DNA of 43,313 nt from an uncultured Clostridia bacterium (GTDB lineage: Bacteria; Bacillota; Clostridia; Christensenellales; Aristaeellaceae). Below the pieces are notes generated by a model, which searched no databases, was not told the origin of the DNA, and saw nothing but the letters and a program-made list of their open reading frames with translations. Where the stretch lies: positions 1 through 43,313 of the forward strand of contig CAMFCQ010000015.1 of the NCBI GenBank assembly GCA_945948915.1. The letters run 5' to 3'. Of this stretch, positions 24,421-33,293 are shown in pieces. Position 1 is the first letter of the stretch; the number at the start of each line of letters is the position of its first letter. The position numbers and the translations under genes are program-made.

Positions 24421-25896
24421 TCACAGGATGCGCGGATACAGCTCCTTGAGCGCCGGATAGATCTGGCGGAACTGCTGGTATCTCGCCTCATACCGCGCGG
24501 CGATAGCCGGGTCAGGCGTCACCGTTTCAGAGACGGTGACCAGCTTGCGGCAGACCTCCTCCACGCTGTCGTAGGCGCCGCAGGCTACCATCGCCAGCAT
24601 CGCGCCGCCCATGCCGGGGCCCTGCTCCGAGGCGGGGATCGTCAGCGGCATGTTCAGCACATTGGCCATAATTTTGCGCCACAGCGGGCTCTTCGCGCCG
24701 CCGCCGCAGAGCATGCTGCTTGCAAGCGGAATGCCCAGCGATTTGGCGACCTCCACGCTGTCGCGGATGGCGAAGGACACGCCCTCCAGCACCGCCTGCG
24801 TCATGTCCGCGCGGCTGGTGTCCATGCTCATGCCGATGAACGTGCCCCTCGCGTTGGTGTCGTTGATGGGGCTGCGCTCGCCCATGAGGTAGGGCAGGAA
24901 GTAGACGTGGTTTTCGCCCAGCTTGTCATCCGTGATGGGTGCCTGCTCGGCGGTGTAATCGGAGGTCCGGAAGATTTCGTCCATCAGCCACTTGTTGCAG
25001 GAGGCGGCGGAGAGCATACAGCCCATCAGGTGATATCCGCCGTCCGCGTGTGCAAAGGCATGCAGCGCGTTGTTCGGATCCACGCCGAACTGTTTGGAGG
25101 AGATGAACACCGTGCCGGAGGTGCCCAGCGAGATGTTGCATCCGCCGTCGCCCACCACGCCGGTGCCCACGGCGGCGGCGGCGTTGTCGCCTGCGCCGGC
25201 GCAGACCTTCACGCCCTGCGGGAAGCCCAGCAGCTGAGCGATCTCCGGCTTGAGCGTGCCGACCGTCTCATAGCTCTCATACAGCGCGGGCATCTGCGCC
25301 TCGGTGATGCCGCACAGCTCGAGCATTTCCTTCGACCAGCGCTTGTGTGCCACGTCCAGCAGCAGCATGCCCGAGGCGTCGGAATAGTCGCAGCAGTGCA
25401 CGCCGGTGAGGACGTAGTTCACATAGTCCTTGGGGAGCATGATCTTCGCAATTTTTGCGAAGTTCTCCGGCTCGTTTTCCTTCATCCAGAGGATCTTCGG
25501 CGCGGTGAAGCCGGCGAAGGCGATGTTGGCCGTCCGCTCAGAGAGCGTCTTCTTGCCGATCACGCCGTTCAGATAGTCCACCTGCGCGGCGGTTCGGCCG
25601 TCGTTCCAGAGGATGGCCGGACGGATGACGTTGTCGTCCTTGTCCAGCACCACCAGACCGTGCATCTGGCCGCCGGTTCCGATGCCGGCAATCTTGCTCT
25701 TGTCGCAATTTGCCGTCAGCTCCTGCAGGCCGGAAAGCACCGCCGCCTTCCAGTCCTCGGGCGCCTGCTGGCTCCAGCCGGGCTGGGGAAACTCCAGCGG
25801 ATACTCCCGCGTGACCTGCTGATGGATCACGCCGAGCTCGTCCATCAGCAGCAGCTTGACCGATGAGGTGCCCAGGTCAATACCGATATAATACAT
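24421..25896 (-). CDS. xylB: Xylulokinase-like sugar kinase
   Basis: A 491-aa FGGY-family kinase. IGIDLGTSSVKLLL is the phosphate-1 loop. GQMHGLVVLD and ILWNDGRTAAQ are the xylulokinase signature, with the likely catalytic Asp in WNDGR. The C-terminal GGGAKSPLWRKIMANV and GPGMGGAMLA form the ATP site. It phosphorylates D-xylulose, feeding the pentose phosphate pathway. The start at 25896 (MYYIGIDLG) has GGAGTGG upstream; the longer frame to 25926 adds residues not seen in the family. It lies 42 bp after the permease gene. Confidence 0.9.
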   Translation of the reverse strand: MYYIGIDLGTSSVKLLLMDELGVIHQQVTREYPLEFPQPGWSQQAPEDWKAAVLSGLQELTANCDKSKIAGIGTGGQMHGLVVLDKDDNVIRPAILWNDGRTAAQVDYLNGVIGKKTLSERTANIAFAGFTAPKILWMKENEPENFAKIAKIMLPKDYVNYVLTGVHCCDYSDASGMLLLDVAHKRWSKEMLELCGITEAQMPALYESYETVGTLKPEIAQLLGFPQGVKVCAGAGDNAAAAVGTGVVGDGGCNISLGTSGTVFISSKQFGVDPNNALHAFAHADGGYHLMGCMLSAASCNKWLMDEIFRTSDYTAEQAPITDDKLGENHVYFLPYLMGERSPINDTNARGTFIGMSMDTSRADMTQAVLEGVSFAIRDSVEVAKSLGIPLASSMLCGGGAKSPLWRKIMANVLNMPLTIPASEQGPGMGGAMLAMVACGAYDSVEEVCRKLVTVSETVTPDPAIAARYEARYQQFRQIYPALKELYPRIL

Positions 25897-25938
25897 AGCA
25901 ACCACTCCATCCGTAAGGAAAGTCAATGGGAATCTGAT

Positions 25939-27111
25939 TTACTTGGACTCCTGCTTCTTGGAGACCACGTCGAAGATGACGGCCACCAGCAGCACCGCGC
26001 CCTTGACCACCTTCTGGTAGTTCTGGTCGATGCCCATGATGCTCATGCCCAGGTTGATGACGCCCATCAGCACAGCGCCGACGATGACGCCGGCCACGGT
26101 GCCCACGCCGCCGTAAGCGGACGCGCCGCCGATGAAGCAGGAGGAGATGGCGTCCATCTCATAGTTGGTGCCGTAGGTGGGCTGCGCGGAGGCCATGCGG
26201 GCGATGGTCAGGATGCCGGCGAGGCCCGCCAGGAAGCCCATGTTGGTGTAGGCGAAGAAGTAGATCTTGCGGGTATCGATACCGGAGAGCTTGGTGGCCT
26301 TCTCATTGCCGCCCACGGCGTAGAGGTAGCGGCCCATGGTGGTCTTGGAGGTGATGTACGCGTAGATGGAAACCACCAGCGCTACCCAGATCAGCGCGGT
26401 CGGGATGCCCTTGTAGCGGCTCAGGCTGATGAAGAAGAACAGTACCACCGCGATGATGGCGGCATTGCGCAGCACCATGGCGTACAGGGGCTCCAGCGCG
26501 TAGCCCTTGCTCTTGCGGCTGGCGCGGGTGCGCAGCGCCCAGACGACCATCAGCAGGCAGACCGCGATGCCCACCGCCAGGCACAGCAGGTTGATGCCCT
26601 CGCCGCCGAACGGATCGGGGATGTAGCAGTTCGCGCCGCCGCCGAAGAGCACCTTGAAGGTGGCGTTGTTGACGGTCTGGGTACGGCCCTGCAGGATCAC
26701 GTTGGACAGGCCGCGGAAGATCAGCTGACCGGCCAGCGTGGTGATGAAGGGCGGGACGTGAATGTAGGCGATGCAGTACGCCTGGAACGCGCCGACTGCC
26801 AGGCCGATGGCCAGCATGATGATCACGGCCAGGAACAGGTTCATGCCCTGCGCCATGAGCAGCGCGCCGACAGCGCCGGTGAAGCAGACCACGGAACCGA
26901 CGGACAGGTCGATGTTGCCGCCGGTGAGGATGCACAGCAGCATGCCGGTAGCCAGGATGAAGACGTAGGCGTTCTGCGCGATGAGGTTGGTGATATTCTG
27001 GGGCAGAAGGATTTTACCGGAGGTCTGCCACGCGAAGAACAGAACCACCAGCACCAGAATCAGGATCATGGTATTCTTCTGGAGCCAGGCCATAACTTTC
27101 TGCTTTGTCAT
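25939..27111 (-). CDS. gguB: Multiple-monosaccharide ABC transporter permease
   Basis: A 390-aa polytopic protein of the BPD_transp_2 family, with about ten hydrophobic segments. It includes [12 protein letters not shown] and the EAA-like [19 protein letters not shown] typical of sugar permeases of the RbsC/XylH/GguB group. Its length and the insert before LSRYKG fit the GguB type. ATG at 27111 overlaps the gguA stop (ATGA), so the subunits are translationally coupled. It forms the membrane channel for sugar delivered by ChvE. Confidence 0.9.
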   Translation of the reverse strand: MTKQKVMAWLQKNTMILILVLVVLFFAWQTSGKILLPQNITNLIAQNAYVFILATGMLLCILTGGNIDLSVGSVVCFTGAVGALLMAQGMNLFLAVIIMLAIGLAVGAFQAYCIAYIHVPPFITTLAGQLIFRGLSNVILQGRTQTVNNATFKVLFGGGANCYIPDPFGGEGINLLCLAVGIAVCLLMVVWALRTRASRKSKGYALEPLYAMVLRNAAIIAVVLFFFISLSRYKGIPTALIWVALVVSIYAYITSKTTMGRYLYAVGGNEKATKLSGIDTRKIYFFAYTNMGFLAGLAGILTIARMASAQPTYGTNYEMDAISSCFIGGASAYGGVGTVAGVIVGAVLMGVINLGMSIMGIDQNYQKVVKGAVLLVAVIFDVVSKKQESK

Positions 27112-28661
27112 GATGCACTTTTCCTTTCATCCTTGCTGGATTTCAAAATGCAGGCCATGATGGCCTCCTGAGAGGCGTCCTCCTGCTTGAATTCGCCGAC
27201 GATGCGGCCCTCGTTCATCACATAGATGCGGTCGCTCATGCCGAGGATCTCGGGCAGCTCCGAGGAGATCATGATCACGCTCTTGCCCTGGGCCACCAGA
27301 TCGTTGATGATGCAGTAGATCTCGTATTTTGCGCCGACGTCGATGCCGCGGGTCGGCTCATCCAGAATCAGAATATCCGGATCCGTGAACATCCACTTTG
27401 CCAGCAGCACCTTCTGCTGGTTGCCGCCGGAGAGATTGCCCACATTCTGGCTCACGCCGGTGCACTTGGTGCGCAGCTTCTGCCGGTATTCATCGGCCAC
27501 GCTGTGCTCCTTGTCCTGGTCGATGACGCCCCGGTTGGAGACGCCGTCCAGATTGGCCAGGGTGGTGTTCACCTGAATGGGATTGGAGAGGATCAGGCCA
27601 TTGCCCTTGCGATCCTCGGTGACATAGGCCAGGCCCGCCTTGATGGCGGCGCGGCTGTTCCTCAGGTGCACCTCCTTGCCATTGATGGTCAGGCTGCCGC
27701 TGATGCCCGAGCCGTAGCTCCGGCCAAACAGGCTCATGGCCAGCTCGGTGCGTCCCGCGCCCATCAGGCCGGAGATGCCGATGACCTCGCCCCTGCGGAC
27801 GTTCAGACTGACATTGTCCACGACCTTCTTGTCCTGATAGATCGGATGATGAACGGTCCAGTTCTTGACCTCCATGGCCACCTCGCCGATCCTGACGCCG
27901 GAGCGCTTGGCGAAGCGATCCTCGATGTCGCGGCCGACCATGCCTCGGATGATCCGGTCCTCATCGATGTTGTGGGAGGCGTTTTCGATGGTCTCGATGG
28001 TGGCGCCGTCGCGGATGACCGTGATGCGGTCCGCCACATAGGAGACCTCGTTGAGCTTGTGGGAGATGATGATGCAGGTCATGCCCTCCTGCTTGAAGCG
28101 CAGCAGCAGGTCAAGCAGCGCGCGGGAGTCCTCCTCGTTCAGGGAGGAGGTCGGCTCGTCCAGAATCAGCAGCCGGGCCTTCTTGGCCAGCGCCTTGGCG
28201 ATTTCCACCATCTGCTGCTTGCCCACGCCGATGTCCTTGATGAGCGCCTGGGAGGATTCCTTCAGGCCCACGATCTTCAGGTATTTATCCGCCTCGGCGT
28301 AGGTCTGATCCCAGTCAATGGCGTAGGATTTGCCGCGCTCATTGCCCAGGAACATGTTTTCGCCGATGGTCATGTAAGGGACGAGCGCCAGCTCCTGATG
28401 GATGATGACGATGCCCTTTTCTTCCGAATCCGAAATCTTGGAAAACTTGCAGAGCTGCCCTTCGTAGACGATGTCGCCCTCATAGGTGCCGTAGGGATAG
28501 ATGCCGCTGAGCACGTTCATCAGCGTGGACTTGCCCGCGCCGTTTTCGCCCACCAGCGCGTGGATGGAGCCGCGCTCCACCTGCAGGTTCACGTTGTCCA
28601 GCGCGCGGACGCCGGGAAACAGCTTGGTAATGTTCTTCATTTCCAGGATATAGTCTGACAA
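27108..28661 (-). CDS. gguA: Multiple-monosaccharide ABC transporter ATPase
   Basis: A 517-aa protein with two fused ABC domains. The first has [22 protein letters not shown] and ILDEPTSSL. The second has a degenerate Walker A (GLMGAGRTE), [14 protein letters not shown] and [10 protein letters not shown]. This is the RbsA/MglA/GguA layout, with one degenerate site as usual. It powers import through GguB. The start is TTG at 28661 with GAGGTGA just upstream. A strong double hairpin separates it from chvE. Confidence 0.92.
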   Translation of the reverse strand: MSDYILEMKNITKLFPGVRALDNVNLQVERGSIHALVGENGAGKSTLMNVLSGIYPYGTYEGDIVYEGQLCKFSKISDSEEKGIVIIHQELALVPYMTIGENMFLGNERGKSYAIDWDQTYAEADKYLKIVGLKESSQALIKDIGVGKQQMVEIAKALAKKARLLILDEPTSSLNEEDSRALLDLLLRFKQEGMTCIIISHKLNEVSYVADRITVIRDGATIETIENASHNIDEDRIIRGMVGRDIEDRFAKRSGVRIGEVAMEVKNWTVHHPIYQDKKVVDNVSLNVRRGEVIGISGLMGAGRTELAMSLFGRSYGSGISGSLTINGKEVHLRNSRAAIKAGLAYVTEDRKGNGLILSNPIQVNTTLANLDGVSNRGVIDQDKEHSVADEYRQKLRTKCTGVSQNVGNLSGGNQQKVLLAKWMFTDPDILILDEPTRGIDVGAKYEIYCIINDLVAQGKSVIMISSELPEILGMSDRIYVMNEGRIVGEFKQEDASQEAIMACILKSSKDERKSAS

Positions 28662-28692
28662 GGTATCACCTCATTCTGCCCGCTTAAGAAAA

Positions 28693-28741
28693 GCCGCCGG
28701 AGCGCTTCGGAATACGGCCACTCCGCAGCCGCTCCGGCGGC
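28693..28741 (-). terminator. Hairpin 2 between chvE and gguA (attenuator)
   Basis: A perfect 12-bp GC-rich stem (28693-28704 with 28730-28741) followed by TTTTCTT on the minus strand and TTTTTT on the plus strand. It stops part of the transcription leaving chvE, so the transporter and enzymes are made at lower levels than the binding protein. Confidence 0.8.
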
Positions 28742-28764
28742 CTTTTTTCATTGTCCTCAAAAGG

Positions 28765-28798
28765 ATTGGGCAAGGCAGGCCGACCTGCCTTGCCCAAT
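28765..28798 (-). terminator. Hairpin 1 after chvE (mRNA-stabilising type)
   Basis: A perfect 15-bp stem with a 4-nt loop (28765-28779 with 28784-28798) lies 23 nt after the chvE stop. There is only a short CCTTTT after it. It looks like a 3' end stabiliser that shields chvE mRNA from exonucleases rather than a full terminator. Confidence 0.75.
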
Positions 28799-28821
28799 GT
28801 ATCAGCAAGAACTCAAGCGTC

Positions 28822-29871
28822 TTACTTGAGCTGATCCTCGGTGTAATAGCCGGACTCGATGAGCAGCTCGTTGATCATATCCGGGGTGCAGGCGACCGGC
28901 TCGCACAGGAAGCTCGGGATGACACCGGTGCCGTTGTCGTAGGTGGTGGTGTCGTTGATGGGCGGCTCGGTGCCCTTCATCAGCGCGTCAACCATCTCGA
29001 CGACCTTGGAGGCCAGGGTACGGGTATCCTTGAAGACGGACATGGACTGGGTGCCGGCGACCATGTTCTTCACGGAGGCGATGTCGCAGTCCTGACCGGT
29101 CAGCACCGGGTACGCGCCGGTGTAGGAGGAAGCCAGCGCGTTGGCAACGCCCAGCGCGGTGGAGTCGTTGGAGGCCAGCACGGCGTCCAGCTGGGTGCCG
29201 TCGGCGTAGTAGGTGCTCAGGATGTTCTCGAAGCGGGCCTGCGCGGCGTCGGTCGCCCAGTTGGCGGTCGCGACGGTGGCCTTCTCGGTCTGGCCGGACG
29301 GGGTCTTCAGCGTGCCGGCGTCGATGTACGGCTTCAGGACGGAGATCGCGCCGTCGAAGAAGAAGTTGATGTTGTTGTCGCCCGGGTCGCCGGTGATGTA
29401 CTCGATGTTGAAGGTCTTGTCGCCCGCGTTCTCCAGGTCAAGCGCCTTCACGATGAATTCGCCCTGCTTCACGCCGACGTTCCAGTTGTCGAAGGTGGCG
29501 TAGTAGGACACGGCGTCGGAGTTCATGATCAGACGGTCATACGCAATGACGGGGATGCCGGCGGCCTTGGCCTGATCCAGCACGGTGCCCAGCGCCTCGC
29601 CGTCGATGGAGGCGATCACCAGGGCTTCACAGCCGCCGGCGATCATGTTCTCGAGCTGGGAAACCTGGGTGGCAATGTCGTTGGCCGCGTACTGCAGGTC
29701 AACGGTGTAGCCGGCGGCTTCCAGTTCCTTCTTCATGTTCTCGCCGTCCTGATTCCAGCGCTGCAGATCCTTGGTGGGCATCGCAACGCCGACCAGCTTG
29801 CCCTCAGCGAAGGCGGAGCAGGCGACCAGGGCCAGAGCCATGACCAGGACGAGGGCTACGATCTTCTTCAT
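28822..29871 (-). CDS. chvE: Sugar-binding lipoprotein of the ABC transporter
   Basis: A 349-aa periplasmic-binding-protein type 1 family member. The signal peptide has a lipobox-like LVAC, so it is probably lipid-anchored outside the membrane. The mature part has VGVAMPTKDLQRWNQDGENM, IASIDGEALG, VIAYDRLI and TGQDCDIASVKNMV, all typical of ChvE-type sugar receptors. Relatives bind xylose, arabinose, galactose or glucose. The ATG at 29871 follows GAGGAGG. As first gene of the operon, behind a near-consensus promoter and followed by protective hairpins, it should be the most abundant product. Confidence 0.92.
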   Translation of the reverse strand: MKKIVALVLVMALALVACSAFAEGKLVGVAMPTKDLQRWNQDGENMKKELEAAGYTVDLQYAANDIATQVSQLENMIAGGCEALVIASIDGEALGTVLDQAKAAGIPVIAYDRLIMNSDAVSYYATFDNWNVGVKQGEFIVKALDLENAGDKTFNIEYITGDPGDNNINFFFDGAISVLKPYIDAGTLKTPSGQTEKATVATANWATDAAQARFENILSTYYADGTQLDAVLASNDSTALGVANALASSYTGAYPVLTGQDCDIASVKNMVAGTQSMSVFKDTRTLASKVVEMVDALMKGTEPPINDTTTYDNGTGVIPSFLCEPVACTPDMINELLIESGYYTEDQLK

Positions 29872-29910
29872 ACGATTTTCCTCCTCAAAGAGTTTTTTTG
29901 TTGGAGCGAT

Positions 29911-29924
29911 CAGCAGGACTGCTG
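29911..29924. promoter_or_regulatory. Palindrome in the chvE leader (possible operator)
   Basis: CAGCAGGACTGCTG is a 14-bp palindrome with 6-bp arms, about 13-26 nt downstream of the predicted transcription start. It is a candidate binding site for the ROK regulator; only one copy was seen. Confidence 0.4.
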
Positions 29925-29943
29925 TCTCCCCTGTCTGGTCATC

Positions 29944-29972
29944 ATCTTAAATCAGTTTTACATAAATGTCAA
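29944..29972 (-). promoter_or_regulatory. Promoter of the chvE operon
   Basis: On the minus strand a perfect TTGACA (29967-29972), a 17-bp spacer and TAAGAT (29944-29949) form a strong sigma-A-type promoter. The leader to the ATG at 29871 is about 66 nt. Confidence 0.8.
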
Positions 29973-30246
29973 TGACCTATATCCAAATTTTATACGCATT
30001 ATACTTATCTAATAAATTTCTAATCATCTATTTATATGAATCGACCACTAAATTATTCAATTCCCGATCATCTTTTGAAAACTTTTAGTTTTCTGATTTA
30101 TAAAAGTATTTTTATACAGAATAAACACGATCGTATCAGCAGATTTCATCAAAAGCGACAGAAGCACGGAGCGCAGCCTCGAGAATCTCATGAAGATACG
30201 CCTATGGGTTGATGCAAGCTGCTAGTCGGCACAATCCTCTTATTCT
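29973..30246. other. AT-rich upstream region of the chvE operon
   Basis: No gene. An inverted repeat GAAAAC-TTTTA-GTTTTC (30077-30093) and a T-rich imperfect palindrome near 30099-30116 lie 100-150 bp upstream of the promoter and may be regulatory sites or curved DNA. The rest shows nothing I can support. Confidence 0.35.
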
Positions 30247-30292
30247 AAAAAAGCAGCAGACACGCACCGTCTTCCTGATGCATGCCTGCTGC
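30247..30292 (-). terminator. Terminator of the metallophosphoesterase gene
   Basis: A 7-bp stem GCAGCAG/CTGCTGC (30253-30259 with 30286-30292) with a long loop is followed on the minus strand by TTTTTT. It begins about 10 nt after the stop at 30303. Confidence 0.6.
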
Positions 30293-30302
30293 CTGTCAAT
30301 GC

Positions 30303-31496
30303 TCATTCTTCTCCGAGCGCATCAATCCGGCTGTCTCTGATCACGAACCCTGTTGTGTAGGGCACTGCGTCGGCCAGGACCGACGGAATCCACCGGCTGT
30401 AAATCGTCCCCGCGCCCAGCTCGATCATGATCCCGCAGCCGGGATGCGCTTTGAGCGCGTCCGCATAGCGGCTCAGGGTCCCGTGCGCACGGCAATCCAT
30501 CATTTTGAAGTAGAAGTCCTCCGCCAGACGCTGATCCTCCGGCGAAATGCGCTGTTCGCCCTTCAGCTTTTCCACGATTGAGCGGCATCTTTCCTGCTCC
30601 AGACTTGTCTGATAGGGTTCAAACCGAAGCAGGTTCGGATCATCTGGCGCGTATTGCCGCGCCCATTCGCTCATGGCGATGCTGCAGGGCCGGTAGGTCA
30701 ATTCTCCGTCCGCAGTCACCTCCGCATAGCAGCAGGGATAGGAAATCGTCTGATCGACCACCAGCTCGGTCAGGCTGCCCTGCACCGTGACGCACCGCTT
30801 GTGGAGATGCCCGCACAGGTACAGCTCAACGCCGTATTCCTCCAGCAGGCGGATGGCCTTCTCCTTGCCCGCAAACACCGTGTTGTGCGCCGTGCAGAGC
30901 GGATAATGGCCCGCCGCGATCACCTGAACACCCATTTTTCCCGCCGCCTCCAGCTGCCGGCGCGCCCAGGTGAGCGTCTCATCGGACAGGCTGGCATTGC
31001 TCTGCAGGCCCTCATAGCCGTGCGTATCCAGCAGCAGAAGCATCCATCTGCCCAGCAGCACGCTGTAGCTCAGCGACGCAGCGTCCCGGCTGTACGCTTC
31101 CCCATAACCAAAGTCCGCGTACAGCTCGGCAAACCGCTCTGGGCTAACCTCGCCGATGTCGTGATTTCCGGGAATCACCAGCACCCTCATGCCGCTTTGC
31201 TCCGCCGCCCGCAGCTTTTCAAGAAGCGCCTCATGCTGCGACAGCCGCCCCTGATTGGTGTTGTCCCCCAGCAGCAGTACAACGCCGGTTCCGCTTCTCG
31301 CCGCATCCCACAGAAACGCATCGACGATCTGCAAATGATAGGGCTCAAGCGGGTTGACCAGGTTGGTATAGTGAAACGCCGGATTGACATGCAGATCGGA
31401 TGCGGCGGCAAGGCGCAGCACCGTCTGCTCCGCCGGCGCGTGCGCGCACAGCATCGTCAAAAGAAGGCACAGCATGCGCACAATGGCTCTTTTCAT
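30303..31496 (-). CDS. Secreted calcineurin-like metallophosphoesterase
   Basis: A 397-aa protein with a signal peptide (about 1-22) and the full metallophosphoesterase motif set: SDLH, LLGDN, IPGNHD, AAGHYP and GHLH. These bind two metals and hydrolyse phosphate esters. The secreted location and C-terminal extension (about 270-397) suggest an extracellular nucleotide or phosphodiester substrate, but this is not readable from the motifs. The ATG at 31496 follows GAGGAAAC. It is monocistronic, between the sugar operon promoter region and a modular repeat. Confidence 0.85.
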   Translation of the reverse strand: MKRAIVRMLCLLLTMLCAHAPAEQTVLRLAAASDLHVNPAFHYTNLVNPLEPYHLQIVDAFLWDAARSGTGVVLLLGDNTNQGRLSQHEALLEKLRAAEQSGMRVLVIPGNHDIGEVSPERFAELYADFGYGEAYSRDAASLSYSVLLGRWMLLLLDTHGYEGLQSNASLSDETLTWARRQLEAAGKMGVQVIAAGHYPLCTAHNTVFAGKEKAIRLLEEYGVELYLCGHLHKRCVTVQGSLTELVVDQTISYPCCYAEVTADGELTYRPCSIAMSEWARQYAPDDPNLLRFEPYQTSLEQERCRSIVEKLKGEQRISPEDQRLAEDFYFKMMDCRAHGTLSRYADALKAHPGCGIMIELGAGTIYSRWIPSVLADAVPYTTGFVIRDSRIDALGEE

Positions 31497-31535
31497 ATCC
31501 GTTTCCTCATCAAGAAACCAACTTATTGTCTGTGA

Positions 31536-31698
31536 CTGTTTTCAAATCAAAACAGCCCTGTGTAAAGCCACGTCAGGTAACGCTTCGCTCCCTGACTGCC
31601 TTTCTTCTAATCGCTTCGCGATAGGAGAACGTTGGGGCCGCAGCCCCAAACCCCGCCTGGGGATTTCATCCCCAGACCCCTTCTTCGCTTCGCGCTTA
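31536..31698 (-). repeat. Modular hairpin repeat R1
   Basis: A hairpin chain in the spacer after cca. From left: CTGTTTT...AAAACAG, a GTG/CAC stem, GTCAGG...CCTGAC (31572-31596), ATCGC-TTC-GCGAT (31610-31622), TTGGGGC-CGCA-GCCCCAA (31632-31649), CTGGGGAT...ATCCCCAG (31657-31675) and a CTTCGCTTCGCG end. The last bases supply the TAA stop of cca. Confidence 0.85.
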
Positions 31699-33063
31699 TA
31701 GCGCATTTCTATCAGAAAATGCCGTGAAGCCAAAAGCCCTCGCCGCCTGCGCGCAGGCCTCCTCCGGCGTTTCTCCGCACAGCACCCGCCTGCGCGCCTC
31801 TGCAAGCGCACCCTTCAGCCCCGGCCCGGGCGCGACGCCCGCCGCCATCAGCATCCCCGCGTCCGGCACGCTCGCCGCCGCGCGCGCATACGCCGCCAAT
31901 GCGCCCATGACAAACGCTTCCTCGCGGTCGGCGTTTTCCCGCGGCTTGCCGGTGCCGCGCGTATCGCACACCGCCAGCAACGCCAGATCCTGTGCGCAGA
32001 CGGACTCGTCCAGCAGCATGTTCATCTGCGCCGCATTGGCCCGCGTATAGTAGCCGACGTGCACGCGCATGTGCAGGCGGCACATGTCCTGCGCATAGCG
32101 GACCGCCGCCTTCGGCGCGCCCAGCCGCGCGAGCATCGCCCCGCACAGCGGCACGCCCATCTCCGCGTGGCCCGCCGCGTGCCAATTTCCGTGCTCGTCC
32201 TGCCGGGCGGAGACCGCCTTGCCCAGGTCGTGCGTCAGCGCCGCGAGCATGAAGTGCAGCGGATGGCTGCTCCTGTCCTTCACCTCCGCGGCCGCGCGCA
32301 GCGTGAGCATCGTGTGCTCAAACGCGTCGCCTTCCGGGTGGTGCAGCGGATTCTGCTGCACGCCGCAGAGCGCGGCCAGCTCCGCAAACCACGGCTCCAG
32401 CGCATCCGCATCCCGCAGCACGCGGAAGAAAACATCCGGCTCCTGCGCCGTCAGGAGCGCCTTGTTCATCTCGGCGCAGACGCGCGCGGCGCTCAGGCAC
32501 CCCAATGGCATGCGGCGCATCTTTGTGATCGTCTCCGCGTCCGGCGTGAGATGGAACCGCGCGGCAAACTGCGCCCCGCGCAGCACCCGCAGCGGATCCT
32601 CCTCAAAACCGCCGCCCGGTACGGCGCGCAGCACGCCCCGCGCGAGATCGTCCGCCCCGCCCAGCGGATCGACAATCTCGCCCGTCAGCGCGTCGCGCAT
32701 GATGGCGTTCACGGTGAAATCCCGCCGCAGCACCGCCCGCGCGGGGTCGAGGTCTTGATTCACCGCCACGGCGAAGTCCTTGTGGCCCGGCCCTGTGCGC
32801 GTCTCCGTGCGCGGCAGCGCGATGTCGAGCTTCGCGCCCCTGATCGTGTAGATGCCGTAGGCGCGCCCGCTCTCGTCGATCTCGCCAAAGGCGCTCAGCA
32901 GCGCGCGCAGCTCCTCCGGCGCGACACCGTGCACCTCGCAGTCGATGTCGGTGCTCTCAAGGCCCAGCAGGCTGTCGCGCACGCAGCCGCCCACCAGCAG
33001 CGCGCGCCCGCCCAGGGCATGCACGTCCCGCGCAATCGCGCGGATCATTTCCTGCTGATTCAT
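31696..33063 (-). CDS. cca: CCA-adding tRNA nucleotidyltransferase with HD domain
   Basis: A 455-aa class II nucleotidyltransferase. The motif LVGGCVRD and the catalytic DIDCEV (two Asp) lie in the N-terminal head, RRDFTVNAI and DPLRVLRGAQFAARF follow, and a C-terminal HD region has the HTHDLGK-like ALTHDLGK. It adds or repairs the 3' CCA of tRNAs; the HD part may add phosphatase or phosphodiesterase activity. A poly(A) polymerase role cannot be excluded. The ATG overlaps the stop of the 77-aa gene (ATGA). Its stop codon is formed by repeat R1. Confidence 0.85.
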   Translation of the reverse strand: MNQQEMIRAIARDVHALGGRALLVGGCVRDSLLGLESTDIDCEVHGVAPEELRALLSAFGEIDESGRAYGIYTIRGAKLDIALPRTETRTGPGHKDFAVAVNQDLDPARAVLRRDFTVNAIMRDALTGEIVDPLGGADDLARGVLRAVPGGGFEEDPLRVLRGAQFAARFHLTPDAETITKMRRMPLGCLSAARVCAEMNKALLTAQEPDVFFRVLRDADALEPWFAELAALCGVQQNPLHHPEGDAFEHTMLTLRAAAEVKDRSSHPLHFMLAALTHDLGKAVSARQDEHGNWHAAGHAEMGVPLCGAMLARLGAPKAAVRYAQDMCRLHMRVHVGYYTRANAAQMNMLLDESVCAQDLALLAVCDTRGTGKPRENADREEAFVMGALAAYARAAASVPDAGMLMAAGVAPGPGLKGALAEARRRVLCGETPEEACAQAARAFGFTAFSDRNAL

Positions 33064-33293
33064 AGGCGTTCCAGCTCGCCCTGATCCCCGCGCGCGTATG
33101 CGCAGGTGAGCACGTCCGCTCTCGCGATGTGCACAGGCCGCTTCCTGCCCGGCAGCCTCGCGCTGAAGCCCTGACCGTCCGCATCGATTTCCGTCACCAG
33201 CAGGTTCCTTTTGCCCATCCGGCCGTCCTGCATCAGCACCGCGCAGATCTTTCGCCCGTTTTCCAGCGAGTATCTGAGAAATCTGTCAATCAT
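33060..33293 (-). CDS. Small 77-aa protein between membrane protein and cca
   Basis: A small basic beta-rich protein (RYSLENGRKICAVLMQDG...ARADVLTCAYARGDQ) whose style resembles a compact WYL/SH3-like domain; I cannot assign it. ATGA overlaps at both ends show it is coupled to the membrane-protein gene before and to cca after. GGGAG precedes the ATG at 33293. Confidence 0.65.
   Translation of the reverse strand: MIDRFLRYSLENGRKICAVLMQDGRMGKRNLLVTEIDADGQGFSARLPGRKRPVHIARADVLTCAYARGDQGELERL

Noticed and set aside
30077-30093. Catabolite-response (cre) site upstream of chvE
   Set aside because: The inverted repeat GAAAAC-TTTTA-GTTTTC does not match the cre consensus, so it is recorded only as an unnamed palindrome.
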